Shown: positions 42,550-53,116 of the stretch, in pieces
Layout: every line of letters begins with the position of its first letter
How positions within the stretch are numbered: position 1 is the stretch's first letter
The notes under the pieces: model-generated
Database searches by the model: none
Seen by the model: only the letters and a program-made list of their open reading frames with translations
Told to the model about the DNA's origin: nothing
Assembly (NCBI RefSeq): GCF_024704365.1
Contig: NZ_JAJDFY010000001.1
Coordinates: 124,001-188,000, forward strand
Reading direction: 5' to 3'
Length of the DNA stretch: 64,000 nucleotides
Origin: Thermomonas sp. S9
GTDB taxonomy: Bacteria; Pseudomonadota; Gammaproteobacteria; Xanthomonadales; Xanthomonadaceae
Program-made: the position numbers and the translations under genes

Positions 42550-43468
42550 GCAGATCCACCTGGCCGCAGTGGCGCGTCTCCACCTGCAGGGTGGCGTGGT
42601 CGATGTCGAAACGCGCGTGCAGCATCGCCGCGACTTCAGCGCGCACGGCGTCGGGATCGCGGCCAGCTTCCGCCAGCAGCACGTGCGCGGTCAGGATCGG
42701 CTCGCGCGAGCCCAGCGCCCACACGTGCAGGTCGTGCACCGCGGCCACCCCGGACACCGCCTGCATGGCATCGCGCACGGCGTCGATGTCCAGCCCGGCC
42801 GGCACGCCCTGCATCAGCACCTGCCCGGCCGCGCGCAGCAATGTCCAGATGCGCGGCAGCACCCACAGCGCGATCAGCACCGCGATCAGCGGGTCCAGCA
42901 GGGTCCAGCCGGTGTAGCGGATCAGCAGCGCGCCGACGATCACCCCCAGCGAGCCGAGCATGTCGCTCCATACTTCGAGGTAGGCACCACGCATGTTCAG
43001 GCTCTCGCCGGCACCCGCCGCCAGCAGCCGCATCGACACCAGGTTCACCACCAGCCCCAGCACCGCGACCGCCAGCATGGCGTCTTGCGCCACCGGCTGC
43101 GGCGCACGCAGGCGCGCCAGCGCCTCCCAGAGGATGATGCCGGCGGCCACGAACAGCAGGCCGCTGTTGGCCAGCGCGCCCAGCGCTTCCATGCGCGCAT
43201 AGCCGTAGGTGCGGCGGGCGTCGGCCGGGCGCCGCGCCATGCGCACCGCGAACAGCGAAATCCCCAGCGCCATCACGTCGGTGAACATGTGCGCGGCATC
43301 CGACAGCAGCGCCAGGCTGTTGCTCCACAGGCCGCCGGCCACTTCCACCAGCATGAACAGCGCCGTCAGCGCGAACGCGATCCACAGCGGCCGTTCGTGG
43401 CGGATCTCGGCCGGCGCGTGGCTGTGACCGTGCGAATCGTGGCTGCCGTGAGAATGGCCTGCGCCCAT
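42542..43468 (-). CDS. Cation diffusion facilitator (CzcD/ZitB-type) metal efflux protein
   Basis: Inner-membrane Zn/Cd/Co proton antiporter of 308 aa. His-rich cytosolic N-terminus (GHSHGSHDSHGHSH), six membrane segments, TM2 metal site SDAAHMFTDVMAL, TM5 site YLEVWSDMLGSLGV and a cytosolic C-terminal domain (VHDLHVWALGSREPILTAHV). The YLEVWSDMLGS phrase is the one found in CzcD-type proteins. Its stop lies just inside the truC start region, suggesting co-transcription. Confidence 0.9.
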   Translation of the reverse strand: MGAGHSHGSHDSHGHSHAPAEIRHERPLWIAFALTALFMLVEVAGGLWSNSLALLSDAAHMFTDVMALGISLFAVRMARRPADARRTYGYARMEALGALANSGLLFVAAGIILWEALARLRAPQPVAQDAMLAVAVLGLVVNLVSMRLLAAGAGESLNMRGAYLEVWSDMLGSLGVIVGALLIRYTGWTLLDPLIAVLIALWVLPRIWTLLRAAGQVLMQGVPAGLDIDAVRDAMQAVSGVAAVHDLHVWALGSREPILTAHVLLAEAGRDPDAVRAEVAAMLHARFDIDHATLQVETRHCGQVDLHD

Positions 43469-43557
43469 CGCGCGTGCTCCTGCAGAAACTGCGCGGCAAA
43501 TTAGCGGCGGCCGCCGCGGTACACAATTGCAGCGGCACGGCGCATCGCGGCGCGGCG

Positions 43558-45210
43558 TCAGCGGCGCGGCCAGGCCGCGAATAGGGCCCACAGCCCGCCG
43601 AGTCCGGCGATCCAGGCCGAGACCGGCAGCGCCAGCAGACGCGCTCCGCCGGCATCCAGCGCGTACAGCAGCGCGGCGGCGATCAGCAGCCCCACGCCCA
43701 GCACCGAGGCCACGATCCGGCGCTGCATCTGCGCCAGCACGTGGGTGATCGCGCGCACGTCGGCCGAACGCATCGCCAGCTCGTGCCGGCCTTCCACCTG
43801 CTGCTGCAGCCAGGCGTGCAGCAGGCGCGGCATCTCCGGCGCGCGCGTCACCAGCTCCGGCAACTGCTTGCGCAGCTCGCCCAGCAGCCGGCGCGGGCTG
43901 TAGCGCTCGGCCAGGATCTCCTCCAGCACCGGCCGGGCCACCGCCCAGATGTCGATCTGCGGGTCCAGCTGGCGGCCCACGCCCTCGATGTTGAGCAGGG
44001 TCTTCTGCAGCAGGATCAGCTGCGGCTGCAGGGTCAGCTCGTAGCGCTGCGCGGTGCGCAGCAGCTTGACCAGCACCTCGGCCAGCGAAATCTCGCTCAG
44101 CGGACGGGTGAAGTACGGCTCGCAGACCGCGCGCGCGGCCGCCTCGAGCTCGTCGATGCGGATGTGCGACGGCATCCAGCCGGCCTGCACATGCAGCTCG
44201 GCGATGCGGCGGTAGTCGCGGTTGAAGATCGCCATGAAGTTCTCGGCGAGCCAGTACTGGTCCTCGCTGGAGAGCTGGCCCATGATCCCGAAGTCGAGCG
44301 CGATGAAGCGCGGGTCGGCCTGGCGCTGCGGATCCACCCAGATGTTGCCGGCGTGGGCGTCGGCGTGGAAGAAGTTGTCGCGGAACACCTGCTGGTAGAA
44401 CACGCGCACGCCCTTGACCGCCAGCGCCTTGCGGTCGATCCCGGCCGCGTCCAGCGCGGCGATGTCGTCGGACGGGATGCCGCGCACGCGCTCCAGCGTG
44501 AGCGCGCGTTCGGCGGTGTGGCTCCAGACCACCTCGGGCACGTACAGATCCGGGGAATCCCGCCAGTTGCGGCGCAGCAGGCTGGCGTTGCCGGCCTCGC
44601 GCAGCAGGTCCAGCTCGGCGGCGAGGGTGTTCTCGATCTCGGCCACCACCTCGCGCGGGCGGATCTTGTCGGCGCGCGGATGCGCGCGTTCGACGAGCGC
44701 GGCGAGCGCCTTGAGCAGCGCGATGTCGGCCTCGATCAGGCGGTCGATCTCCGGGCGCAGCACCTTCACCACCACCTCGCGCCCGTCGTGCAGGGTCGCG
44801 GCGTGCACCTGGGCGATGCTGGCCGAGGCCAGCGGCACGGTGTCGAAGCTGGCGTAGGCGGCCTCGATCGCGCGCCCCAGCGCCTGCTCCACCAGCGCGC
44901 GCGCCTGCGCGCCCGGGAACGGCGCCACCCGGTCCTGCAGCAGCGCCAGCTCGTCGGCGATGTCCGGCGGCAGCAGGTCGCGGCGGGTGGACAGGATCTG
45001 CCCGAACTTGACGAAGATCGGCCCCAGCTCCTGCAGCGCCAGGCGCAACCGCGCACCGCGCGGCAATGCCTCCACCTCGCGCGAGGCGCGCGGCACCAGC
45101 GGGCGCATCAGGCGCAGCCAGCGTTCCGCCGGGGTACCGTCCAGCAGGGCATCCAGCCGGTAGCGCAGCAGCACGCGGCCGATCCGCCAGGCGCGCAGCG
45201 CGGACTTCAT
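43558..45210 (-). CDS. ubiB: Ubiquinone biosynthesis protein UbiB (ABC1/ADCK kinase-like)
   Basis: Atypical kinase/ATPase needed for ubiquinone synthesis. 550 aa. Conserved KxGQ motif in [15 protein letters not shown], ala-rich nucleotide loop [19 protein letters not shown] (Lys), [12 protein letters not shown], catalytic loop [12 protein letters not shown] and [10 protein letters not shown]. Two membrane segments close the protein ([30 protein letters not shown]). ubiB start overlaps ubiJ stop (ATGA), the usual ubiE-ubiJ-ubiB order without ubiE. Confidence 0.94.
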   Translation of the reverse strand: MKSALRAWRIGRVLLRYRLDALLDGTPAERWLRLMRPLVPRASREVEALPRGARLRLALQELGPIFVKFGQILSTRRDLLPPDIADELALLQDRVAPFPGAQARALVEQALGRAIEAAYASFDTVPLASASIAQVHAATLHDGREVVVKVLRPEIDRLIEADIALLKALAALVERAHPRADKIRPREVVAEIENTLAAELDLLREAGNASLLRRNWRDSPDLYVPEVVWSHTAERALTLERVRGIPSDDIAALDAAGIDRKALAVKGVRVFYQQVFRDNFFHADAHAGNIWVDPQRQADPRFIALDFGIMGQLSSEDQYWLAENFMAIFNRDYRRIAELHVQAGWMPSHIRIDELEAAARAVCEPYFTRPLSEISLAEVLVKLLRTAQRYELTLQPQLILLQKTLLNIEGVGRQLDPQIDIWAVARPVLEEILAERYSPRRLLGELRKQLPELVTRAPEMPRLLHAWLQQQVEGRHELAMRSADVRAITHVLAQMQRRIVASVLGVGLLIAAALLYALDAGGARLLALPVSAWIAGLGGLWALFAAWPRR

Positions 45211-45844
45211 GCGTCCAATCCTCGCGCGCGGCGCAGGCGCGCCAGCTTGGCGGCGAGCCGCTCGACGTCGTCGCGCAGTGCGTCCACGTCGTCGTGGAAG
45301 GCGTCCAGCTCGGCGCGCGCCACCACGTCGCGGCTCTCTTCGGTGACGTACTCGGCGGCCATCTGCGCGAACTGGCGGCCGGCGCCCTGCGCCTGGCGCA
45401 GCGCGGCGGCCACCGCCTTGGCCACCTGCACGCCCAGCACCTCGCCGAACACCGCCACGAACGGCCGCTGCCAGTCGGGATCGAAGCGCTGCGCCAGTAT
45501 CTGCAGGCGGCGCGCCAGCTCGGCATCGCCCTCGATCCGCAGCTGCCCCACCGGCGGCGCGGCGGCATCGCGCAGCGGCGGCAGCTGGCGCAGCAGCGCG
45601 CCGAGGCTGGCGCGCACGCCGAGGTCGGGCGCCTGCGCCGCATCCGGCGGCCCCACCCGCAGCGACTCACCGTCCACCCGGATCTCCAGCGCCAGCGGCG
45701 GCGGCGCCAGGTGCAGCGCGATGCGCCGGCCATCCAGCGCCGGCAGCGCGGCGCGGGTGTCGGGGTCCAGCGCCAGCGCGCGGTTGAGCGCGGCTTCCAG
45801 CGCCCGTCCGGCAGGCCGCTTCCAGTTGAAGGGGGTTCGGTCAT
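45207..45844 (-). CDS. ubiJ: Ubiquinone biosynthesis accessory factor UbiJ (SCP2 domain; frame broken at ~45831-45835)
   Basis: Lipid-binding SCP2-domain protein that organises the ubiquinone metabolon with UbiK. ATG 45844 begins MTEPP; one base is missing in a five-G run (plus strand) four codons later, and restoring it yields [19 protein letters not shown] and about 212 aa. SCP2-like strands: [25 protein letters not shown], landmarks only. The C-terminus ([25 protein letters not shown]) is a coiled coil that in UbiJ meets UbiK. Without the correction the first in-frame ATG would be internal, at 45677. Confidence 0.82.
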
Positions 45845-45922
45845 GGCCGCATTGTAGGGTGCGCCATGCCGCTTCAGAGCAGCCTCATGCGGGGCAGGCA
45901 ACCCCGCACCCCGACGACAGCC

Positions 45923-46924
45923 TCAATCCGGCCTCACCAGCGACGCGCGCAGCCGCGCCAGCCCGTCCGCCATCGACACCCGCGGCACGTAGCCAAAGTC
46001 ACGCGCGGCCGGCGCCATCGAATACCAGTGCGGGGTGGCCAGCTGTTCGGCCAGAAAGCGCGTCATCGGCGGATCGCCGCGCAGCGGCAGCACGCTCCAC
46101 AGCCCTTCGCAGACCGCGCCCAGCGCATAGGCTGCGCGGAACGGGAGCGTGGCGTGCACTTCCGGCGCCCCGGCGGCGCGCAGCAGCGCATTGAGCACCT
46201 CGCGCAGCGGCCACGGTTCGCCATTGCTGATGAAGTAGGCGCGCCCGGCGCAGGCGGCGCCCGGATGCAGGTGATCGAGCGCAGCCAGATGTGCCTGCGC
46301 GGCGTTATCGATGTAGGTGGTATCGACCAGGTTGTCGCCGCTGCCGACCAGGCGCAGGCGGCCACTGCGTGCGCGTTCTACCAGCCGCGGCAGGATCTGG
46401 GTATCGCCCGGCCCCCAGATCAGGCGCGGACGCAGGGCCACCGTCGCCAGCTCGGGGCCGTTGGCCGCCAGCGCCTCGCGTTCGGCGATGATCTTGGTCG
46501 CGGCGTAATGCGCCTTCACGCCCTCGCCGTAGGGCACCTCCTCGGCGGTCGCGCCTTCCACCGGGTGGGTGGCGCGATGGGCGACGCTGGGCGTGGACGT
46601 GTAGACCAGCCGCGGGATGCCGTGCGCGCGGCAGGCCGCAATCACGTGGCGGGTGCCCAGCACGTTCGCGCTGAAGTAGCTGGCATGGCTGCCCCAGGCG
46701 CCGGCCTTGGCGGCGTTGTGCAGCACCGCGTCGAAACCGCCGGCAAACGCGGCCAGCACCGCGTCGCGGTCGGCCAGGTCGGCTTGCCGCTGGGGCACGC
46801 CCATCGCATCCAACGCCGGATGGCGGCTGCGGCTGACGCTGGTGACGTCATGGCCGCGGGCCAGCAGCGCGCGGCACAGGGCCTGGCCGAGAAAGCCGCC
46901 GCCACCGGTGACGAGAATCTTCAT
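45923..46924 (-). CDS. oleD: OleD, 2-alkyl-3-oxoalkanoate reductase
   Basis: NADPH-dependent SDR-type (3-beta-HSD-like) reductase in long-chain olefin biosynthesis. 333 aa; Rossmann [15 protein letters not shown], active-site Y-x-x-x-K in [27 protein letters not shown] and [14 protein letters not shown]. Overlaps the oleC stop by 4 bases. OleD reduces the 2-alkyl-3-ketoacid made by OleA to the hydroxyacid used by OleC. The oleA and oleB genes are not adjacent. Confidence 0.88.
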   Translation of the reverse strand: MKILVTGGGGFLGQALCRALLARGHDVTSVSRSRHPALDAMGVPQRQADLADRDAVLAAFAGGFDAVLHNAAKAGAWGSHASYFSANVLGTRHVIAACRAHGIPRLVYTSTPSVAHRATHPVEGATAEEVPYGEGVKAHYAATKIIAEREALAANGPELATVALRPRLIWGPGDTQILPRLVERARSGRLRLVGSGDNLVDTTYIDNAAQAHLAALDHLHPGAACAGRAYFISNGEPWPLREVLNALLRAAGAPEVHATLPFRAAYALGAVCEGLWSVLPLRGDPPMTRFLAEQLATPHWYSMAPAARDFGYVPRVSMADGLARLRASLVRPD

Positions 46925-48577
46925 GCGGCCTCCTTGCGCAGCTGGCGCGCCGCCCACGCCGCCAGCGCCTCGCGGCCGATCTTGGCGTTATGGCGGATGT
47001 CGACCGGAAATGGTTTTGGGTAATGCAGGAAGTGCGCGATCCTGGCGGTGTGCACGAAGCCGTCCGCACGATGGCGCAGCGCCTCGGCAATCTGCGGCCA
47101 GTCACGCCGATCCGTGCCGGCCTTCAGCTCCACGCACAGCACCGGCACCTGCGCGCCCTTCGGGCCAACCCCGACCAGCGCGCAGCGGCGCACCTGCGGA
47201 TGGACGTTGAACACCGGCTCCACCTGCTCGGTGCACAGGGTGGTGTGCGCGTCCACCACCACCCGCTGCGACTTGCGTCCGCAGAACCACAGCCGGCCCT
47301 CGCCGTCGAAATAGCCGAGGTCACCCATGCGGTGCACGATGCGCGCGCCGCCGCCGGGCAGTGCTTCGCGGAGCTTGGCGAGCGCGGTCTGCGCGTCGCG
47401 GTTGAAATAGGCGTCGGTGGCGCTGGGGCCGGCGACGGTGATCTCGCCCACCTGCCCCGGGGCGACCTGCAATCCGTCGTGCCACTCGGGAATCACGCCA
47501 TCGTCGATGCGGATGATGCGCACCGCATTGCCCGCCACCGGACGCCCGACGCAGGTGCCGGCACCGGTCTCGGTGCGCGCGCGCAGGGTGAGCAGCTCGC
47601 GACCTTCGATCACCGCCACCGGCAGGCATTCGGTGGCGCCGTAGGGCGTCCAGAACCGCGCATCGGGCGGCAGCAGGGCCAGCATCTTCTCGACCACCTC
47701 CGGCGGCACCGGCGCGCCGGCGCTGGTGACGCGCTTCAAGGTGGGCAGCGGCTGGCCGTGCTCGGCCAGGACGCGCATCAAGGCCGGCGAGCCGAACAGC
47801 TGGTCGGCGCCGAACCGCGCAATCGCCGCGTGCAGCTTGCGCGGATCGGCCAGCGCCGGGCGCGTGGGGTCCATGTCAGGGATGATGCTGGTCAGACCGA
47901 GGGCCGGATCGAACAGGGCGAACGGCGGGAAGGTGGGGAAATCCACGCCCGCCGGGGGCGATCCCGAACGCCTCGCGCAGCATCTTGATCTGCGCCACGA
48001 AATGGCGGTGCCGGTACACCACGCCCTTGGGCACGCCGGTGCTGCCGCTGGTGAACAGGATCGCGGCCACGTCCTCGCCGTCGGTATCCGCCAGCTGCGG
48101 CCCTGCGCCGCGTCCATCGGCCTCGACCTGCGCCAGCGTCGCATCGGCCAGCCACGCGCGGCGGCCGGTGGTGATGCGCACGCGCGCCGCCTTCGCCCAG
48201 CCCAGCAGCGCCTTCGCCAGCAGCGCCAGCGGGATGCCGATGAACGCCTGCGGCTGCGCCTCGTCCAGGCACTGCTTGAGCACGCGCCTGGCGATCCCGG
48301 GGTCCACCAGCACCGGCACCGCGCCGGCCTTGAACAGCGCGAACATCAGCAGGAAGAACGCCGGCGTGGGCCGCACCATCACCACCGTGCGGGTGCCGCG
48401 CACGATCCCGCGCCGGGCCAGGCCGGCGGCGATCGCGTCGCTGCGCGCGTCGAGCTCGGCATAGGTCAGCGTTTGTCCGTAGCGCCCGTCGCGCCCGGGA
48501 CAGCGCATGGCGATCTGGTCCGGACGCTCGCGCGCCAGCCGCGGCAACGCCGCGGCGATGTTGCAGGGCGGATTCAT
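46921..48577 (-). CDS. oleC: OleC, olefin beta-lactone synthetase (frame broken at ~47948-47958)
   Basis: AMP-forming adenylate enzyme that cyclises 2-alkyl-3-hydroxyacids to beta-lactones. About 551 aa from ATG 48577 ([20 protein letters not shown]). P-loop [82 protein letters not shown] and [14 protein letters not shown] are all OleC-like, close to what I recall of the Xanthomonas campestris enzyme. One extra base between GIAP and VDFPTFPPF shifts the frame. Coupled to oleD. Confidence 0.88.
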
Positions 48578-48621
48578 GCCGGCATTATGACCCGCCGCCG
48601 CGCACCTTCGCGGCCACTTGC

Positions 48622-49074
48622 ATGGCCATCGCAGGCAGCCAACAATCGCCACCCCACCGCTTCCGCCGCGCACCGCCCGGCCTGCCCGCATGCACCCCCT
48701 GCCTGACCTGCGGCGCCTGCTGCACCCAGTACCGCGTCGCCTTCCATTGGATGGAATCGGACGAGGTGACCCCGGGCGGGGTACCGGCCGCGCTGACCGA
48801 ACGGCTGGACGCCCACCGCCTGTGCATGCGCGGCACCTACGCCCCGCCGATCCGCTGCGTGGCGCTGGACGCCGACATCGGAAAGTACTCGCGCTGCACG
48901 ATCCACCCCAACCGCCCCTCGGTCTGCCGCGAGGTCGATGCCTCGTGGGAGTTCGGCCAGCCCAGCCCGCAATGCGACAAGGCCCGCCTCGCCCACGGCC
49001 TGCCGGTGCTGACACCGGGGGATTGGGTGGAAGTGGCGGAGCACGGGAAACACCCTTCGCCGATGAGCGGTTGA
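48622..49074 (+). CDS. YkgJ-family cysteine-cluster protein
   Basis: 150 aa. Cys pattern CTPCLTCGACC in the first third and RCTIHPNRPSVCREV later, the CxxCxxCC plus C-x-C arrangement of PF03692, thought to bind zinc or an iron-sulfur centre. Function of most members is unknown. Divergent from oleC by 44 bases. The start ATG 48622 lacks a strong ribosome site. Confidence 0.8.
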   Translation: MAIAGSQQSPPHRFRRAPPGLPACTPCLTCGACCTQYRVAFHWMESDEVTPGGVPAALTERLDAHRLCMRGTYAPPIRCVALDADIGKYSRCTIHPNRPSVCREVDASWEFGQPSPQCDKARLAHGLPVLTPGDWVEVAEHGKHPSPMSG

Positions 49075-49245
49075 TATCCCTCTCGCAGCACGGCCGGGCT
49101 TCCGCCAGCTTCCGGCCCGATGTCTTGCCAGTCTCATTCCGTGAGACGGCAATCCCTAAGATTAAGGCCTGAACAACGCCATCCAGGCGTTGTCAGCCCA
49201 CGCCATCCATGGCCGGCGGGAACCTCTGGGTTGATCAGAGGTTCC
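49075..49245. terminator. Intergenic region with two stem-loops between convergent genes
   Basis: Two perfect dyads: ACAACGCC-ATCCA-GGCGTTGT (49173-49193) and GGGAACCTCTG-GGTTGAT-CAGAGGTTCCC (49218-49246, 11-bp stem, abutting the TAG stop of the GT4 gene). Together they probably end transcription from both sides. No gene seen. Confidence 0.6.
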
Positions 49246-50346
49246 CTAGCGCGCCAGTTCCAGGAACAGCATCGCGTAGCGCTGGTTCATCAGCTCGCGC
49301 CCGTATTCGCGCAGCGCGGTCTGCCGCGCCTGTGCGGCCAGCTGCGCGGCGCGCGCCGGGTCGCGCAGCAGGGCCTCTAGCACGTCCGCCAGCGCCTGCG
49401 CATCGCCTTCCGGCACCAGATGGCCATCCACCCCGTCGCGGATCACCTCGCGCACGCCCGGCACCGCGCTGCCCACCACCGCGCAACCGGCGGCCATGCC
49501 TTCCAGCAGCGCCAGCGGCATGCCCTCGTAATGGGTGCTGAGCACGCAGATCTGGTGCGCGAGCAGCCGCTGCGGCACGTCGCGCACCACGCCCGGGAAA
49601 TCCACCTGCGCACGGATGCCCAGCTCCGCCGCCAGCCGTTCCAACGGCGCGCGGTGCAGGGCCTTGCCGCCGCCGACCAGCTGCACCGGCACGCGCAGGC
49701 CGCGTGCGGCCAGTTGCGCCACCGCGCGCAGCAGGGTGGCGTGGTCCTTCTGCTTGGAGAAGCGCGCGACCATCACGATCCCGGGGATGCGCGCGGCATG
49801 CGGATGTGCCTCGGCCTGCGCGAACGGGGCCAGGTCGATGCCGTTGGGGATCGCCAGCGTGCGCGCGGCCGGCATACCCATCGCCAGCAGCGCCTGGCGC
49901 ACGCCTTCCGAGCAGCCCACGATGCGGTCGGTGCGGCGCGCCAGCCAGCGCGTCTGCGCCAACCGCCAGCGGGTGTAGCGCTCGCGCGTGTTGTGCTCGA
50001 CGTGCACCAGGTGCGGCACCTTCGCCAGCAGCCCGGCGTAGCGGCCCCAGAGGTGTTCGGAAAAGCCGTGCGCGATCAGCACGTCGGGGCGGAACTTCTG
50101 GCACACGCGTGCCAGTGCCAGCACCGTGGCCAGGTGCGACCAGCCCGGCACCAGTTGCAGCGGCACGTTGCGCGCGTGCAATTGTGCGATCCGCTCTGGC
50201 GGCGTGCGCCGCTTGCGGCGCAGCACCAGCAGCGGTTCGATCGCCCCACCCGCACGCGCGGCCTCCACCAGCTGGATCGCCACCTGGGTCGCGCCGCCGG
50301 AGAACCCGCCGGTGACGAAATGCAGCACGCGCACGGGCGGGGTCAT
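49246..50346 (-). CDS. GT4-family glycosyltransferase
   Basis: Cytosolic GT-B glycosyltransferase, 366 aa. N-terminal LHFVTGGFSGGATQVAIQL, then LIAHGFSEHLWGRYA; C-terminal sugar-nucleotide domain with VMVARFSKQKDHATLLRAVA, FPGVVRDVPQRL and the E-x7-E motif THYEGMPLALLEGMAAG. Retaining enzyme of the PimA/WaaG type. Last gene in the glf-containing surface-glycan operon; its start overlaps the GT25 stop. Confidence 0.88.
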   Translation of the reverse strand: MTPPVRVLHFVTGGFSGGATQVAIQLVEAARAGGAIEPLLVLRRKRRTPPERIAQLHARNVPLQLVPGWSHLATVLALARVCQKFRPDVLIAHGFSEHLWGRYAGLLAKVPHLVHVEHNTRERYTRWRLAQTRWLARRTDRIVGCSEGVRQALLAMGMPAARTLAIPNGIDLAPFAQAEAHPHAARIPGIVMVARFSKQKDHATLLRAVAQLAARGLRVPVQLVGGGKALHRAPLERLAAELGIRAQVDFPGVVRDVPQRLLAHQICVLSTHYEGMPLALLEGMAAGCAVVGSAVPGVREVIRDGVDGHLVPEGDAQALADVLEALLRDPARAAQLAAQARQTALREYGRELMNQRYAMLFLELAR

Positions 50347-51146
50347 GCGCGGTCATCCGTTGGCGGGCAGGTCGTGCCACGGCGCCAGCGCAGCCAGAAC
50401 AGCGGCCCGTACAGGCGGCTGAAATGGTGCCAGCGCGGCCACAGCCGCCGCGCCTCGTAGCGCAGCTTGGGCCAGGGATTGCGCGAGCGCGGTTTGCCGC
50501 TGCCGATGGTCGAAGGCACCGGCTCGGCGCTGACCACTGGCGGATGCAGCGAGAGGATGCGCAGGCCGAATTCCCAAGGGTGCTGCAGATCGCAGTCGAT
50601 CGGCCGCGCCACCCCGGCGAAGGCGGCCACGAACCGCTGCGCGCCCGCGCGCGTCCACACCGCGGCGGTGGTGGTGCTGGGCACGCTGGGGCCGTATTCG
50701 ACCAGACAGCAGCTGGCCGTGAGCGGCGCCAGCGGCATCCAGCGCCGCCTCGTATTGCACAGCTTGAGCACGTCCCAGCGGCACAGCGGGTCGGCCTCCG
50801 CGCGCCGGCGTTCCAGCGCCGCCGCCAGCGCCGGCAGGAACCCGTCCTCGAAGCAGGCGTCGTCCTCCAGCAACAGACAGAACTGCGCGGATGAGGCCAG
50901 GAAGCTGCGCAGCGCCTGCACATGCCCGAGGTAGCAGCCGACTTCGCCCGGGCGCAGCGGCTTGTAGTAGCGGTTGACCCGGGTCAGGCGCGCCAGTTCA
51001 TCCGCAGGCAAGGTGGCGCCATCCACGCCCTCGATGCGGGCGAAGGCGATGCCCAGCGCGGACAGCTTCTGCTGCATCGCCGCCAGCCGCTGCGGCGCAC
51101 GCGCCAGGTTCAGCACCAGGCACAGACAGTCGGCAGGCAGTCCCAT
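50343..51146 (-). CDS. GT25-family glycosyltransferase (LPS biosynthesis type)
   Basis: 267 aa. GT25 hallmark opening LVLNLARAPQRLAAMQQ, GEVGCYLGHVQALRSFL, acidic LLLEDDACFEDGF and PIDCDLQHPWEFGLRI. Family members add galactose or other sugars to lipooligosaccharide. The C-terminus is very basic and aromatic (KLRYEARRLWPRWHHFSRLYG), possibly membrane-associating. One base separates it from the DUF707 stop upstream. Confidence 0.87.
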   Translation of the reverse strand: MGLPADCLCLVLNLARAPQRLAAMQQKLSALGIAFARIEGVDGATLPADELARLTRVNRYYKPLRPGEVGCYLGHVQALRSFLASSAQFCLLLEDDACFEDGFLPALAAALERRRAEADPLCRWDVLKLCNTRRRWMPLAPLTASCCLVEYGPSVPSTTTAAVWTRAGAQRFVAAFAGVARPIDCDLQHPWEFGLRILSLHPPVVSAEPVPSTIGSGKPRSRNPWPKLRYEARRLWPRWHHFSRLYGPLFWLRWRRGTTCPPTDDRA

Positions 51147-51147
51147 C

Positions 51148-51976
51148 TCAGCCTTCGTCCTGCATCCGGTTGTGCGCCCGCTGTTCCAGCCGCCGGTAGT
51201 TGGCGACCCGGATGGCGCGGGAGATACGGTCGCGCAGGCGCCGCCACAGCGGTAGCGGCACTTGGCGCACGCCGCTGGAGAAGTAGCGGGCTTCCACCCG
51301 CGCGCGTCGGTCCAGCCCGTACTTGGCCATCACCCGATCTTCATCGGCCAGGGCCGCCTTGAAACCAGTGCTCTTGTAGAGCTCGCCACCGCCGACCGGG
51401 CGCGAGTGATACACCGCGGTCGCGTCGATGATCGCCATCGCCTGCTCGCCGCGATCGGCCAGCAGGCGCGGCCAGACCGAATCCAGTCCCCAGCCGCTGG
51501 TGCTCTCGGTGAAGGTGGGCAGGCAGGTGCGCAGGGCGTCGCGGTCGAACATCGGCGCCATGACTTCGACGAAGCGGGTGTAGCGCAGCTGGTAGCGCGC
51601 ATCCTGCAGCAGCAGCGGCCAGGTGTAGTAGGAGTTGCGGGTCAGCGCCGGCTGCGCCAGCGCCAATTGGTAGGCGCGGGCGAAGGCGAACATGCGGTCG
51701 ATGGTGGCGGTATCCGCCACCAGGTCGTCATCCGGCAGCTCAGAAATAGTCATAGCGCTCGACCAGCTCGGGATGCGCCTGCAGCAGCTCGCCCAGCACC
51801 GGCCACTTCATGCCCTTGCGGTCCTCGTGGTATTCGGCCTGCTCGGCATAGCGTCCCGGCTGGTTGCCGAAATAGCTCACGAAGAGATCGAAGTCGCGCG
51901 CACTGCCGGCCAGCCAGCCCGGGTGCACCGAGTTGTCGCCGGCGCGCACGATCACCAGGTTGCGGCGCTGGCTCAT
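51148..51976 (-). CDS. DUF707-like putative glycosyltransferase (frame broken at 51740)
   Basis: About 275 aa from ATG 51976 (MSQRRNLVIVRAGDNS). Opening LVIVRAGDNSVHPGWL and FDLFVSYFGNQPGRYA, then GMKWPVLGELLQ; across the break the sequence reads Y-D-Y-F-W-L-P-D-D-D-L-V-A-D once an extra T (plus strand 51740, in CAGCTCA) is removed. The PDDD acidic cluster looks like a GT-A metal site, as in DUF707 proteins. Then NSYYTWPLLLQDARYQLRYT and FVEVMAPMFDRDAL. Overlaps glf upstream (ATGA). Function uncharacterised; context argues for a sugar transferase. Confidence 0.72.
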
Positions 51977-53116
51977 GCCTGTGGTTCCTCCTGCGGCTTG
52001 CCGAGCAGGCGGTTGCACAGCGCCAGCGCGGCGCCGACCACCTGGTCCATGTTGTAGTAGCGGTACTGCGCCAGGCGGCCGACGAAGCTCACCTCCGGCG
52101 TCTGCTCGGCCAGCGCCTTGTAGCGCTGGTACAGCGCTTCGTTCTCCGGGCGTGGAATCGGGTAGAAGGGATCGCCCTCGGCCATCGGATACTCACGCAC
52201 GATCGAGGTGCCCGGCGCGGTCTCGCCGGTGAGGTACTTGAACTCGGTGATGCGGGTGTAGGCGTGGTCGTTGGGATAGTTCACGGTGCCGGTGGGCTGG
52301 AAGGTTTCCACGTCCGGTAGATGCTCGTGTTCGAAACGCAGGCTGCGATAGGGCAGCTTGCCGTAGCAGTGGTCGAAGAAGGCGTCGATCGGGCCGGTGT
52401 AGATGGTGCGCCGGCGCGGCGGCCGGGTGCGTGCGCGCACATAGGTCACCCCTGTGCGCACCTCGATGCCTGGGTGATCGAGCATGCGCTGGAACATCCG
52501 CGTGTAGCCCTCGGCCGGCATGAACTGGAAGCTGTCGGTGAAGTAGCGATCGTCATCGTTGGTGCGGGTGGGGATACGCGCGGCCACGCCTGCCGCCAGC
52601 TCGGACAGATCCAGCCCCCACTGCTTGCGGGTATAGCCGCGGAAGAACTTCTCGCACAGGTCCGCGCCCACGCTGTTCATCACCACGTCTTCGCTGGTTC
52701 TGGCGGGCAGGCGCTGGGTGCGGCGCTCGGCCAGGAACGCCTCCACCCCGGCTTCGTCCAGGTTCAACCCGTACAGGCGGTTGATGGTGGTGCGGTTGAT
52801 CGGGATCGGATACAGCTTGCCATCCACTTGCGCCAGCACCCGGTGCTCGTAGAAGCGCCAGTGGGTGAAGCGCGAGAGGTATTCGAAGATGCGCTTGCCG
52901 TTGGTGTGGAAGATGTGCGGGCCATAGGGATGGATCAAGAGCCCGGCGGCGTCGCGGGTGTCGTGCGCGTTGCCGCCGATGTGCGGGCGGGCGTCCACCA
53001 CCAGCACACGCCAGCCGGCATCGGCCAGCTCGCGCGCGCACACGCTGCCGGCAAACCCCGCGCCCACCACCAGTGCGTCGAAATCGCTTGCGTCCAGGAT
53101 CGGGGGTGTCGTTCAT
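51973..53116 (-). CDS. glf: UDP-galactopyranose mutase (frame broken at ~53102-53106)
   Basis: FAD enzyme converting UDP-galactopyranose to UDP-galactofuranose. About 380 aa from ATG 53116 (MNDTP); one extra base in a five-G run (plus strand) must be removed to join ILDASDFDALVVGAGFAG. FAD motif GAGFAGSVCARELA, then VVDARPHIGGNAHDT, PYGPHIFHTNGKRIFEYL, NRTTINRLYGL and RKQWGLDLSEL; active-site Arg-rich segments and GRLAQYRYYNMDQVVG close the protein. Overlaps the GT39 stop (ATGA). Presence of glf predicts galactofuranose in a surface glycan. Confidence 0.92.
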
